From Raphanus sativus (taxonomy: Eukaryota > Streptophyta > Magnoliopsida > Brassicales > Brassicaceae): 64,000 nt of DNA. The notes below the pieces were generated by a model that searched no databases, was not told the DNA's origin, and saw only the letters and a program-made list of their open reading frames with translations. The stretch lies in NCBI RefSeq assembly GCF_000801105.2, contig NC_079516.1, forward strand, positions 10,850,001 to 10,914,000, read 5' to 3'. Below are positions 11,641 to 22,971 of the stretch, piece by piece. Position numbers and translations under genes: made by a program. Every line of letters begins with the position of its first letter. Position 1 is the first letter of the stretch.

Positions 11641-12256
11641 AACCTGTATTAATCTTGATGACTCATAAGCCGTAAAATTTCAATATTAACCTTAATAAAT
11701 AAATTAAAAATAATTAAAAATATTATCAAACTGGCCCCAGCTTTAGCTTCATCTTCTTCATCTTCGAAGTTACCTTCAGTGATGACATAGAGATACAACA
11801 GCATTACTTTCGGTGAAGACATAGACATGTCGAACATGGATCCACCAACAAGATGCAACGAGTTGAAAAGAAGAGTTTGGAGAAACTCAGCTGGTGGTGC
11901 ATGCTGGTGACAGTAACAAAGGAGACGACTCAGCTGGTTCGTGTATGTCTTCTCTCCACGTCAAAACTTCTCGAATTCATTGTATATCACCAGCGGGAGC
12001 ATCAATGATGGCTTCTGATAGCATGATTCCTCTTACGGTGATGTATGAAAACTCTAGTGTGATGGTATGGCTCTCCGGTGCTGAAGAACGGTGACCGTGG
12101 TGATGAGATACGGCAGCTCCCAGTCTCAGACTTGCCTCTTCTTCCATGCACTAACTTATTAAAAATCATATAAAGGAAAGAAAACAAGGAACAAAGAAGA
12201 GAGGGAGATGCAGCTAGGTGGTCTTTCAACTGCAGAGAAGAAGAAGAAGACAAACG
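11641..12256. other. Flank of the P2 pseudogene with exon-like composition, unidentified
   Basis: 11740-12150 is less AT-rich than its surroundings and carries open frames on both strands (11894-12094 plus; 12002-12253 minus), but none has a recognisable domain. It could be 5' flank of the P2 gene or another gene fragment. Confidence 0.25.
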
Positions 12257-12955
12257 ATGAAGGTTATCGCTGCTTTTCTCCTCGCGAAACTCGGCGGAAA
12301 CAAGAGCCCAAAGAAAGATGACCTGGAGAGCATCTTCGATTCCGTTTCTGCTGAACTTGACGAGGTGAAGACGGATCTGTTATTTTCTCTGGTGAAGGAT
12401 CACGAAGTAACGGGATGATCGCTACTGGGAGGGAGAAGATGGGGGCTTTATCATCTGGTGGTGGAGCTGTTGCTTATTAGGGACAAATGTCCCACATCGG
12501 GTATTGGAAAGGATCCTTAGCAATATATAAGATAGATGAGTCAGTCCACTTATCACCAATTGGTTTTTAGTTGGAAGAACATCTAGCTTAACATAGTATC
12601 AGAGACCGATTCACGCAGTCCAACCCGATTCATTATCGATCCAGCCCAAAGTCGGCCCATCGATCCTTGCCCAAACATTCTGAGATTGACGCTGAAAGAG
12701 TCATCATCTCGAAGGGGCGCATTAGGGATAAATGTCCCATATAGGGTATTGGAAATGATCCTTAGCAATATATAAGATAGATGAGCCACTCCACTTATCA
12801 TCAAGTGTTAAGTTGGAAGCACATCTAGCTGTGGCTGGAGCAGGAGGCGACGCTCCTTCCACGGCTGAGCCGGCGGCGAAATCGAAGAAGGTTGAGTTGA
12901 GGAAGAGAAAGAGGAGTCGGATGATGGTGAAGGCATAATGAGTCTCTTTGATTGA
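12257..12955 (+). pseudogene. 60S acidic ribosomal protein P2 pseudogene, split by a miniature LTR element
   Basis: ATG 12257 opens MKVIAAFLLAKLGGN, the conserved start of plant P2 stalk proteins. It continues through LESIFDSVSAELDEVKTDLL and LVKDHEVTG. A frameshift near 12412 moves the reading to MIATGREKMGALSSGG. After GGAVA the gene is broken by a roughly 355-bp insertion (12476-12830). It resumes with VAGAGGDAPSTAEPAAKSKK, and a second frameshift near 12893 restores the P-protein tail EEKEESDDGEGIMSLFD before the stop at 12953-12955. Intact P2 dimerises with P1/P0 on the large ribosomal subunit and recruits elongation factors through that tail. Two frameshifts and an insertion make this copy non-functional. 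Both ends are preserved, so it was once a whole gene or retrocopy; no intron is evident. Confidence 0.9.
12476..12830 (+). mobile_element. TRIM-like miniature LTR element inside the P2 pseudogene
   Basis: Two direct repeats of about 112 bp, at 12476-12588 and 12721-12830, share ATTAGGGAxAAATGTCCCA, AGCAATATATAAGATAGATG and ACATCTAGCT. Just after the first copy a primer-site-like TAGTATCAGAGACC (12594-12607) resembles the initiator tRNA-Met site. A purine run (gaagggg) precedes the second copy. With no coding capacity and a 130-bp interior, it fits a terminal-repeat retrotransposon in miniature. The second LTR seems to lack the last few bases present in the first. Confidence 0.8.
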
Positions 12956-13400
12956 TTCTGATCATATAAGATCTGAAAATTTTAGATTTTTATTTTGTTT
13001 TTAATGTGGGATTATATCGATGGATCGTTGTTGCTACCTTCGGAATGGTTCAATATTTTAAATCTATCTTGAACAGATCTGATGCTCGAATTATGACTCG
13101 TCTTTTATAATTACCAAGAGCTCTCAATCGAGTAATATAGACATGCAAACCATTGAGTTTTTAGGATGTTTTTCCGTTAAAAAAAAAAATAGATGCAGCT
13201 AGGTTAGCGTAGAGAGAGAGATGCATACATTATATATAAATCGGTTTGATCAAAAGAAAATAAAGGGTTTTTGTTAATTGTAACTAAACAAAATCAAACC
13301 GGTTTGGTTCAACAAAATTGAATAAAACCAACCACTATTAGAAAAGAAAAAGCTTGGTCACTACAATTTTGTTCTAATTTATTTAAGTTTTGTAATCTTT
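12956..13400. other. Downstream flank of the P2 pseudogene
   Basis: No gene. An A-rich tract lies at 13179-13189 and a short GA run near 13213. Nothing else recognised. Confidence 0.3.
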
Positions 13401-13489
13401 TAACAACTAATACACCATCCTAATAAATTTACATGATACATTATATTTTTATGTTTGTTTACTTGTTTAATCAAATTTCTATGCTTAAA

Positions 13490-14080
13490 TAACTCATAGT
13501 TGTACCAGCATATAGTTCTACCAGTAAACCAGTTGTACCAGATTACACATAGTTGTATTTTTGGAGAAAAAATGAAAACATGAGTTGTACCAAACAAAAA
13601 TTATGATTTTATCGGTTGTACAGTTGTACCACTTGTTTAGATTTACCTAGAGTAACCCAAATATTACGGATGTATAAATATTTTAAAATTACGTCCGATG
13701 TATGTTTTAGAAATAATGTGGCCTAACATGTAAACAAACTTTAAAAACTATAAGGTATATAAAGCAAAATATGTGATGGTGTAATAAATTTCCAATTTTT
13801 TTGTCAAAACTCTTTATAACAGAAGACAACCCATTCTAAACACCTATGAATTCGTTCATTTGAATTATTTTATGTACTAAATACCTTCTGGGATATTTCA
13901 AATTATGAAACTGAGGAGTTGTACTAGTTATACTACTATTTGTTTCATGGTATAAAGAACATGGTTGTTCCAGTTGTACCAGAATCACTTGGTACAGTTG
14001 TACCAGTTGTACTAATATCAAAACATGACTGATATGTTATATGAAGTTTTACCAGTTTTATCAATAGTACCTGACATGAA
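13490..14080. repeat. Dispersed GTTGTACCA-type short repeat region
   Basis: GTTGTACCA or a close variant (GTTCTACCA, GTTGTACTA, GTTGTTCCA, GTTTTACCA) recurs about a dozen times between 13498 and 14060, at irregular spacing and mostly in one orientation. The intervening sequence is AT-rich and non-coding. It looks like the inside of an old repeat element rather than a gene. Confidence 0.55.
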
Positions 14081-14287
14081 CAACATATTACAATTTTTTT
14101 TCATAACAAAGTTTATAAACACATAACAAAAATTAAATATAATTTTATTTATAACTATTTCATTTGATATGAGTTAATATACTTAAAGGCTTTTGAAATG
14201 CTAAAATATATTCATTTAAAATGGCTATTAAATGATTTATTGCTGCCTATAAAATAGGAAAGTTTGCCAGTATTTCTGCCATAAATC

Positions 14288-14960
14288 TAGGACTGGGCGT
14301 TCGGGGTACCCATTCGAGTTTCGGTTCAGTCCATTCGGGTTTCGGGTTTTCGGGGTCAAAGATTTCAGCTCCATTCGGATATTTCTAAATTTTGGTTCGG
14401 GTTTGGTTCGGATCTTTGCGGGTTCGGTTCGGGTTCGGATAACCCCATTTAAAATGTTTTTAAGTTTTCAAAATTCATTATATACTTTAAATTTTCAAAA
14501 TCTATAAAAAGATAATATATTACATATAAATATTTATAGCATATATGTCAAAATACTTTAATTTAACATATAAATTAGTTTTCTTTGAATATTTGGATAA
14601 AGAATCAATAAATATTTAACTATTTTGGTGTTTTCAGTATACTTTAGCTATTTTTAAACATTTACTTTTGACTATTTGCATATATTTTCCGAGTATTTTG
14701 GAAAACTTAAAGGTATGTTATATTTTTTAATATTTTAATATACATAATATATAAAAAATGTATATATTTAGTATATAAATTTATTTCGGATACATTCGGG
14801 TATCCAAAATATTTCGGTTGGATCGGGTTCGGTTTCGATTTTTTAAATACAAAATTTTGAACCCGTTCGATATATTTAATCAATTTCGGTTCGGGTTCGG
14901 TGTTACTTTTTTGGATCGGTTCGGTTCGATTTTCGGATTCGGATCTTTTGCCCAGCCCTA
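14288..14960. mobile_element. hAT-like MITE, 673 bp
   Basis: Terminal inverted repeats: left TAGGACTGGGC, right end complementary to TAGGGCTGGGC. Identical 8-bp flanks, CATAAATC, lie at 14280-14287 and 14961-14968. TAGG termini with an 8-bp duplication are hAT hallmarks. The interior is dense in GGTTCGG / TTCGGGTTT motifs and carries no transposase. The right-end motif GCCCAGCCCTA also appears at about 47052-47062. Confidence 0.88.
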
Positions 14961-15035
14961 CATAAATCTAAGTGCCTTGGAAACTGTTAACATTTGATGC
15001 GGCATAGGTTTATTTCGGAAACAATTACACTGAAA

Positions 15036-16978
15036 GCCAGTTTCATGTTTTTTTATAACACTATGAGACAGTTTTTGCTACTAGAGCAGTTTCTTTTAAC
15101 TAATCTCACTTTCTATCTATTTTCAAACTAAATTAAGTTAACTAACTACAAAGTTGACCAACTAAAATTTTAAAGGCTTTTGTGTCCTAATGTCTTTCTC
15201 TCTCCCTCTTTGATTTTATCTAATATATTTATCTTCTTTTTTTCCAGATCTCATACAACATAACTTTTTTTCAGATTTTTATCCTAACGTCTTCTTTTTT
15301 TTTTCCCAGATCTCAAGCCCATGACCGCTCCATCTCGGATCGTGCTTTTTAAGATCAAATCCATGATTTAGGATTGAAAACTATCACATCTGGGTAAAAA
15401 TACATCAAAAAAATAAGTTGAAAATATAAAGAATCGTGAAAATAACGAGATAGACGGAGATTAAGGTTTTTGGACGACAATAGCTAAGGAAAGAGATAAG
15501 GTCATTTCGAATTATGCAAATTAATAAAATCGTGTGTACATTACATTCAAATTGTACATGTGTACACTCTTCCACGTACACCCCGAACTGAAGTTAATGT
15601 ACACATTTATATATATATAAATATTATATATATATATATATATTGTAATTAACTATATATAAAAATGTTGTACATTAACTTCAGTTCGGGGTATAAATAG
15701 AAGGGTGTACACATGTACAATTTGAATGTAATGTATATAAAATGTGTACATTAACTTCAGTTCGGGATGTACATGGAAAGGTGTACACATATACAATTTG
15801 AATGTAATGTATATATATATATCTAAACCTCATAATCCAGTGTCGTATTCTACTTGTACATTGCTTAAAAACTATATACATATACACATGTGAACATATA
15901 TATACACATTCGTACAAGGTTAAGAAACCACACAAATCAAACAAAATTATATATTAATCTTATATTCTATTTGTATATCAGTTCAATAATATACATATGT
16001 GCACATGTACACAAGTAAACATATACACATACACACAAGTAAACATGTACATATATCGGCGTAAATGTGACACACAAGAAAAGAAACTCTATTAGCATAA
16101 ACTACATTTTATTAGCTTTGAAATTTTGGAGGTAAAAATGAAAGCAATAAAAACAAGGATTATTGTGCAATTACGAAGAAGTACTGGAATGAGTAATCAA
16201 GAAGTTTGTTAGTTATTTTGTGTACACTTTGTGACATGTCCACGTGTACTTAGAAAATGAATTAGTATATGTGAAGAAGTTGTACACGAGTAGGTGAATT
16301 GACGTTTGCTTACTAAAAATCAAAATACATAATAAAATAGATCAAGTCAAACTGAATATGGTGTACATGAAAATAGGTGTACACCACAATTTTCATGTAC
16401 ACCTTGTAATTGATGTGCAATAAGCATGTTTCGAACATATCTGTACATTATAAATATATAATATTGTACATAACCACAGTTGTACACATGTATATAACCA
16501 CGATTGTACACATGTGTACACGACCACGATTATACACATTTATACACACGTTGAAATAGATCACCAACCTTTAATGTACACATGTACATTAACGAATGTA
16601 CACAACTTTACAACATGTTGGACATCTAATATATATTTCAGAACTATACCTTCACAGATCTCAAAAGATAGATTGAATAATAAAGATACTGATTATGAAC
16701 ATATTTTCTGGAAAAAATCTTTTGGAAAAACAATATTCACTTTACAAAAAGAAGAATAAAGAACTGAATAGAAAAAAATGAAGAAGAAGGTACATGGACC
16801 CACTTTATTTTATTTTATAGAAATATATGTGATTCATTGTCGCCGAAAAAACAGATGTTAAATTGGTTAATAAAGAATTAGTTGCAGACTAGTTTATTTA
16901 AGAAAAAGAGAAATAGTTAGAAAAAATACCTTAATAGCATAAACTACCTCGTTATGTAATTAAAAACTTAAAACTGCC
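15036..16978. mobile_element. Mutator-like non-autonomous element rich in GTACA motifs
   Basis: The ends are related in inverted orientation over roughly 80 bp. Left, from 15036: GCCAGTTT, ACACTATGAGACAGTTTTTG, CTACTAGAGCAG, TTTCTTTTAACTA. Right, reverse complemented: GGCAGTTTT, TACATAACGAGGTAGTTTATG, CTATTAAGG, TTTTTTCTAACTA. No exact target duplication was found. The interior (15530-16640) contains many TGTACA/GTACAC motifs. Sequence flanking the region recurs on both sides (AAGTGCCTTGGAAACTGTTAA at about 14971 and 17013). Confidence 0.55.
15541..15812. repeat. Three-copy inverted repeat (about 70 bp each)
   Basis: Unit 1 (15541-15607) contains ATTCAAATTGTACATGTGTA and CCCCGAACTGAAGTTAATGT. 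It is matched in reverse complement by unit 2 (about 15665-15733) and again by unit 3 (about 15741-15812). Units 2 and 3 are a direct tandem. The unit 1-2 spacer is a TA-rich run of about 57 bp, so the RNA would fold into a long stem-loop. Confidence 0.85.
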
Positions 16979-18600
16979 CTATAATGAAAATAACTCTTTA
17001 TTTCGCATAGGTTTAAGTGCCTTGGAAACTGTTAAACTATTAAATGACCTTTCTCTCCTTGATGCGCATAGGTTTATTTCGCATGTATCCAAATACTATT
17101 CTATTTTTTCTGTACATGTAGAATAGCTCGAAATATATAGAGAGAGAGAGGGAGGAGAAATGTCTCCTTGCCGTACCAGTGATGTCTCCGTTAAGTACCT
17201 GTCTCTGAAATGTTTCCGGTACCGGTACGGCACCTAAACATATTTCCCGTGCTTCATAGCTAATCCAAAGAGAAACTCTTACTATGCTATATGTACTTTT
17301 TAGATAGTATAGATTTTAAAATCGAGTTTATGGAATATTGTATAAAATCTATAAAAATATATGTTAGTTTTGAAATTTCAAAATCATGTTATTTGTAGAA
17401 TAACATTCTAAAAATAAATTTGATGTACAATTCTTAGTAAATCGCTGCCAATCAAATATATTTTAAAATTCCATAAATAAATTTATGCATCTATTTGGTA
17501 TAACTGAGTCAATATATTTGAATCTAAATATATTATCACCCACGATGATGAATTTTAGTACAAAATGAATAATACTGGAATATTTTGAACTAATTACTTT
17601 GAATTAGATATTTTTAATGAATAAAATGGATAGGTATAATGGAAGATAATGAAAGAGTATATGTGTTGAGAAATGTAATTATAAACTTTGGTTATATAAT
17701 ATAAATAATTAATAAAGAATATGTAGATTTTTTTTGAACTCACGGGCACAAAAGTCATTGCTACAATGTCAACATATTTTGAAAAGATTTTTTTTTAACG
17801 CGTTACACAATTAAATGTATATGAAACAGTAACAGTATTAGTACTATTCTACAGTTAGAAAAATTTAAGGTAAGACCAAAACAATATCAGTTAATAAAAG
17901 AGTATAACAATTTTGTTTAAGTAGATATTTACAGAATGTTTTCCTTTTAATAATATAGATGCAACCATTGAAACAAATTTTAAATTCTGCAAAAAAGAAT
18001 TATATTATATTAGATTACATACCCGTCATCGGTCAATCGGTTAGCTTCATATTGTAGCGTTTTCTCTGCAGGGTTTATAAGATTTAAAAAATAGATATTT
18101 ATTAAAATTCAAACGAGATTGCATATCAGATCACCGGACTTACTGCTTCTCCAAAGAATCTTGGTCGGTTTTAAAATGTTTATTCAAATAACAAAATGTT
18201 TTAAATAGACAAAATTCTTATAAATTAACAAAATATTTGTAAAATTGTTAATAAATTCTTTTTCATCATAAAATATCACGTGATTTCGAAGCGCATGTCA
18301 AAATTTAGTTGGACTATTATTATTATAGTTCAAACACCAAACCACCCCCCGCCCCAAAAAAAAATCATATTTATAAAAAAGGCATGAAAATCTCTAGAAA
18401 GAAACAAAAATATTTTATATCATATTTAAACGGTGGTTTTTTTGACAAATAATGTACATAGTTTACAAAGTGTAGATATTCTTCACCAACTGACACTTGT
18501 TAACACCAATAAATTAGTACATATCTTGTAGGATGAGTAAGCATTAGCTAACTATTATAATTAATAAAAAATCACTAATTAGACACATAGCATTTCTAGT
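16979..18600. other. Intergenic, upstream of the MADS gene
   Basis: AT-rich with no gene. A GA run at about 17144-17156 and a palindromic CGGTACCGGTACGG at about 17218 are the only notable points. At about 17948-17959 the plus strand reads TAATAATATAGA, which on the minus strand is TCTATATTATTA, a Helitron-like 5' end; no partner 3' end was found. Confidence 0.35.
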
Positions 18601-18698
18601 AAAATTATTTGGAGTCTTTGACTACTATATAAAATGTATTTTACCTTAGCAAAACATAATACACAAACAATAATAAGAAAAAAAATCATACAATCGTT
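18601..18698 (+). promoter_or_regulatory. Core promoter and leader of the MADS gene
   Basis: A TATA box (CTATATAAAATG, about 18624) lies about 75 bases upstream of the ATG at 18699, with an A-rich leader between. Spacing is normal for a plant promoter with a short leader (inference). Confidence 0.5.
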
Positions 18699-19613
18699 AT
18701 GGGGAAGAAAAAGATGGACATAACTTATATTACTGATGGCACAGAGAGGGAAGCAACTTTCAACTTAAGGAAGAATGAATTGATGCAGAAACTCCATGAG
18801 CTCCATGTTCTTTGCGACGTTGATACGTGTGCATTCATCTACAATCAATCCAACCCAATTCCAGAGGTATGGCCATCACACTCAGAGGTGAAAAGCATAT
18901 TAGAGAAGTTTGAAAAGTTTTCAGAGAAGAAGAAGACATGTAGATCGGTGAACCATGAAGAATTTCTCCATCAGATGACCGAAAAAGCCAGGACGAAAAG
19001 ACAGAAACAGAATGCCCAAAACAAGGAGAAATACATGAGGGAACTCATGTTCGCTTTTCTCAGTGGGAACATGAAAGATTTGAGTTTAAAAAATGATGAT
19101 CGTTCGGAGTTGTGTAGCTTCATTGATAAATATCTCAAGGAGCTTGTTCATCATAAGAACCAAACCTTAAACAATCCAAATTTTGAAATCGGCCAGTCTT
19201 CCTCAATGGCTCTGGACATGAACATAGCACAAACCTCTATTGCTGAAGCAGGTTCCTCTTCCTTTCTGGTCTCCAAAACACCTAGATCTTCTGAACTAAC
19301 CAAAATGTTGCAATCCGTAATCTCTTCATACTATAGTGATGTACCGCATGAAAATTTGGTTACAAGTATTCCCTCAACAAGAAGCAACCAAGAAGTATAT
19401 ATACCGGTTATGTATCAGGTTAGAGATTATGATTACATCCATATATTTGTTTAAATCATAGCCAATATCAAAACAATATATTTTCGATTGTCTCAGGATG
19501 AATCTTACAGTCAAAATAAAAATCAAAATCTGGAACAAGGATTCGTTGAAGAAATGATGAAAATTGGTGAGCAAACAGGTTTTCCTTGGATGGAAGACAA
19601 CCACCGGTTTTAA
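18699..19613 (+). CDS. Type I (M-gamma-like) MADS-box transcription factor, 278 aa
   Basis: Exons 18699-19418 and 19497-19613; the intron is GT-AG and phase 0, and the second exon encodes a 38-residue tail ending NHRF. The MADS domain spans residues 1-60: MGKKKMDITYI, then ATFNLRKNELMQKLHEL and LCDVDTCAFIY. It ends in PEVWPS, a signature I associate with the M-gamma class (PHERES1, AGL80 and relatives). Those proteins bind CArG-like DNA in the nucleus, usually as heterodimers, and act in the central cell or endosperm. Residues 61-150 are basic and helical (LEKFEKF, KARTKRQKQN, LMFAFLSGN), matching the M-gamma interaction region; the rest is Ser-rich. The DNA-binding helix has lost several lysines usual in the family (NLRKNELMQKL instead of a KKRKKGLxKK-type run), so binding may be altered. 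No keratin-like K domain. AATAAA at 19801 could serve polyadenylation. Class assignment is by motif; the exact orthologue is unknown. Confidence 0.88.
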
Positions 19614-19817
19614 AGCATATCCATCAAGGCAGACACTAATGGCAGCCAGCTTATGTTTACTTTGTCTAAAAGGATTTCCAGTGAATTATTTTTTGATTTG
19701 ACATCTCTTGTCTTCTTTTTGGTGTAAATTTCTGTTATTTTTATTGCATCAAGTTTGAGTCTTCAAACTAATGTATTATGATTTATTAGTTTCGATCCAG
19801 AATAAAAAATTCTTCTG

Positions 19818-21285
19818 GTGTTGTTGGTATTCCATATAGGATCTATTTTAATTTAACAAAAAAAACTATTTGAAAAAAATCTATTCAAAATTATATATTT
19901 TCTCCCCCATGCAAGCGGGATTAATACACTTTTTATTATTAGTAAATTATGTACGAATTATAAAGTATGTGTATAAAATATGAAATTATTAGGGTCTTAT
20001 ATAGATGATACCGGCGGTTCCTTTAATCTCAAAGGTTTCCAAGTTGATGTTTTTGAAATATTTATCCTATATTTTATTTGGTCGAAACAACTACAATTGG
20101 CATTTGTCTTAAAATCTCATACTCTATTTTAAATTTCTTAGTTTTATCAATTTTATATTAATTTAGAGTTTGACCTTCTAGTTGATTGGATTATTTTATT
20201 AGGAAGAAATAGTTTATGAAAGATGTGTTTAAAATTTAAACCCAGAAAATATGCTCAACAGTTTGCATATAATTTTCACGAACGAAAAGTTAAAGCATGC
20301 AAGTCCTCCAGTGATTAAATGATTGAAACCAATTGATTATCATTTTCTTTTCTAAGTATTTGACAGTTTGATAGACATAAATTGTTTTTGATTTATTAAT
20401 CGTGTTATATTCATAAAATCTCAATACCAAAGGTTTGACGTCTTTGTTGCTTTTCTCATTTCTCACGACTTGTGAATTCTTGAACGAATCAACTCAAACT
20501 TCACATGGTACTCATCAATACCTTCAGTTTCTTTTAAATCCTTCAACTTTGCAATTGGATTGTCTAAGACCTCCTCAAAACATTCTTTGATAAGTATCTA
20601 ATAGATCTGCCAATTCGTAACATATCTCTTCCTTCTTCTTCCTGCACTAATGCATGATGCCAAGTCAAAGCAAAACCATAGAAATGTATAGAATATATGC
20701 CTATTTTTGATTCCTCAGGAATGTTATCAATGTGAAATAACTGTTCAGCCTTACATACCATTCATTGACGTTCTCTCCATCAAATCTAGGGAAATCTATC
20801 TTCGATAACCTAATCATTCCATTCTCGTTGTTGTGTATACCTGTTAGACTAGTCTTATGGTGTTCCCTTTTAATACCTTGAGTGAACGAGTGAATTGGTG
20901 AAGTCGCCTCTCGATTCGGTTCACCACTTGTAGAAGTAACCATCAGAGCTTTCGTATTGGTAATTTTCTTCATAAGCGCAAAAAATATATGTGATGTTCT
21001 GATCAATTTTCGGTATCGACAGTTCCAGTGCCTGAGTCCTCTCCTTCATCAGATAAAAATGAGTACTCATTACCTCTTCCGTCTCGCGAGCTTCACCTTT
21101 TAATAATTCCTGAGAACTCGTTTCCGCCATTGATTCCGGTGAAACTCTCTGAGAATAGAATGTATCTGATACCATTGATAGCGACAATCTATCACTTTTA
21201 AACAAAAAATTCATTCAGGAAACAACAATCCACAATCCAAACGTAGAAGATCGTGAATAGAGAAACATCTTTAAACAAAATCCCT
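19818..21285. repeat. Tandem unit A (gag-bearing retroelement fragment)
   Basis: This unit (starting GTGTTGTTGGTATTCCATATA and ending GAAGATCGTGAATAGAGAAA) is repeated directly downstream as unit B (about 21288-24092). Shared landmarks in order: CCATGCAAGCGG, GTCGAAAC, TTGGCAT then TTGTCTTAAAA, CTTCTAGTTGATTGGAT, CATGCATGTCCTCC-like, GACAGTTTGATAGACATAAA, and the gag fragment on the minus strand. In unit A the site GGCA^TTTGTC is uninterrupted, which is the empty version of the Helitron insertion in unit B. Confidence 0.85.
20460..21214 (-). pseudogene. LTR-retrotransposon gag fragment in unit A
   Basis: On the minus strand a primer site complementary to initiator tRNA-Met (TGGTATCAGATA, plus positions 21163-21174) is followed by ATG at 21130 opening MAETSSQELLKGEARETEE. 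Reading then shifts frame to RLSKIDFPRFDGENVNEW and again to CKAEQLFHIDNIPEESKIG, with LTWHHALVQEEEGRDM after it. Phe-Pro-Phe-Asp-Gly followed by W...AEQLF and a helical core is the usual retrotransposon gag pattern of plant Ty3/gypsy elements. At least two frameshifts and a 3' truncation make it a fossil. Gypsy rather than copia is inferred from the gag pattern only. Confidence 0.8.
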
Positions 21286-21549
21286 TAGTGTTGTTTGTCT
21301 TCTATATAAGATATTTTTAATTCAACAAAATTTCTATTTGAAATTACATATTTTATCCTCCATGCAAGCGGATCTTTAAACATTTTATTAGTAAATTCTG
21401 TAGAAATTAAAAGGCGTGTATAGAATATGAAAGTATTAGGGTTTTATAGAGATGATACAGACGATTGCCTTAATATCAAAGGTTGACAGGTTCATGTTTT
21501 AGAAATATTTATCTGGTATTTTATTTGGTCGAAACTACTACAGTTGGCA

Positions 21550-22971
21550 TCTATTCTATTAATTCTTCGACATGACTAATTGATATAAGTTATGTCCATC
21601 TATTATTTTCCATTTCTCACTACATATAAAGCATTACATACTTTTCTAATATACTAGATTAATAATTGTTTCGAAATTTCCGTAACCACCACGTATGTTG
21701 TGGCCCCACAAACCTGTTAAATGTTTTTAAAACTTTGTACCACGTATATGTTTTTTCTGCTACACCTTTTTAATATACATATACATTTCTGTAACCATCA
21801 CGTATATTTTTCTAATGTATTGAAAATTTTAGAAATTTATTTTAAAATAATTTCTTATATGTATGTGGTACAAATGTATAATTATACAATTTGAGATATT
21901 TAATATAGTAATCAAAAATTATATTAAACTAATATTAAATACAAATATGATTACAAAAATAATACAAATATAAAAATTAAATTTCTCAAAAAAGTAAAAC
22001 AAAGAATATACCACACTTTCAAATTAAAACAAATATATTTCTTAAAAATATAAAACAAAAATATATCTATCCTTTTAAGAATGGATCATAAGTTTGGTCC
22101 AACTATTTGAAAAATCGATTTGCGGATATGGGTTATGAGTATTTTATGCGGGTGAATGTGGGTTGGTGGATTTTGGATCGTGGCTACCAGTCGACCCGCA
22201 AAGTATTTAAAAAATAAAAGTAAAAATTAGATATTTTACTAAAAAATATAGTAATTTAAAAATATTAATTTAAAATTTAAATCATGTATAAGTTTTTAAT
22301 ATAAATATATTTTATAATAATTAAATTAAATAATGATTTTAAAATATATATAACCCGCAAATAACCACAAAATTAAGCAGAGTAGGTGCGAGTACAAAAT
22401 TATTTGTTTGCGGATTGTGCGGGTCATATTTTTTAACAAAACAAAATTGAAAACCCGCAGGTTGGCAGATCAGCGGGGTGAGTTCGACCTGCAACCCAGC
22501 CTTAATCGTGCGCATACCGTATCAATTTTTAAATTGTTATTATTTAATAAAATATGAATTTTGATAATAGATAAAAGGTTTATTATAAATATATTTTTAT
22601 ATATCTTTACAATTATTATATTAAAGAATTATTGTTTAAAAAAATACAACTCGCAGAAAACCGCAAAATTAAGCGGAGCGGGTACAAAATTATTTGTTTG
22701 CGGTTTATACGGGTCAGATTTTTTGATCAGAACAAAATTGAAACCTGCGAATTAGCGGGTCAGCGGGCCGGGTTCGATCCGCAACCCATCCTTAACCGAA
22801 CGTATACCGGATCAATTTTTAAATTACCGTTATTTAATAATATATATTTTGATTTATACACAAATATGATTACAAAGAAACATACGAATATAATCACAAA
22901 AACACATATATAAAAACTAAATTTAAAACAAAAAATATACCCGCCCTTTTTAAGGGCGGGTCAGAATCTAG
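21550..22971 (+). mobile_element. Non-autonomous Helitron, 1422 bp, with empty-site proof
   Basis: Starts TCTATTCTATTAATTC after an A and ends in a hairpin (CCGCCCTTTTTAAGGGCGG, 22941-22959) followed by TCAGAATCTAG and then T. This fits the Helitron rule: 5' TC, 3' hairpin plus CTAG, insertion between A and T with no duplication. The paralogous unit A carries the uninterrupted site, which fixes both ends. An internal segment is present twice (about 22340-22560 and 22645-22855), with landmarks ACCGCAAAATTAAGCGGAG and AAATTATTTGTTTGCGG. No Rep/helicase is present. Confidence 0.92.

Noticed and set aside
11649..11858. 69-codon minus frame (MHLVGGSMFDMSMSS)
   Set aside because: No promoter, homology or consistent composition; probably chance near the P2 pseudogene.
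12030..12094. Resemblance of PLTVMYENSSVMVW to a TIFY/JAZ motif
   Set aside because: Only a few residues fit, the core TIFY residues are absent, and no other JAZ domain is nearby.
13490..14080. CRISPR-like array from the recurring GTTGTACCA motif
   Set aside because: Units are only 9 bases, spacing is irregular, and this is a plant nuclear sequence.
15600..16650. Open frames at 15681-15944 (minus) and 16514-16759 (plus) as genes
   Set aside because: They translate low-complexity GTACA/TACACA repeats into Tyr/Thr/His-rich strings with no domain.
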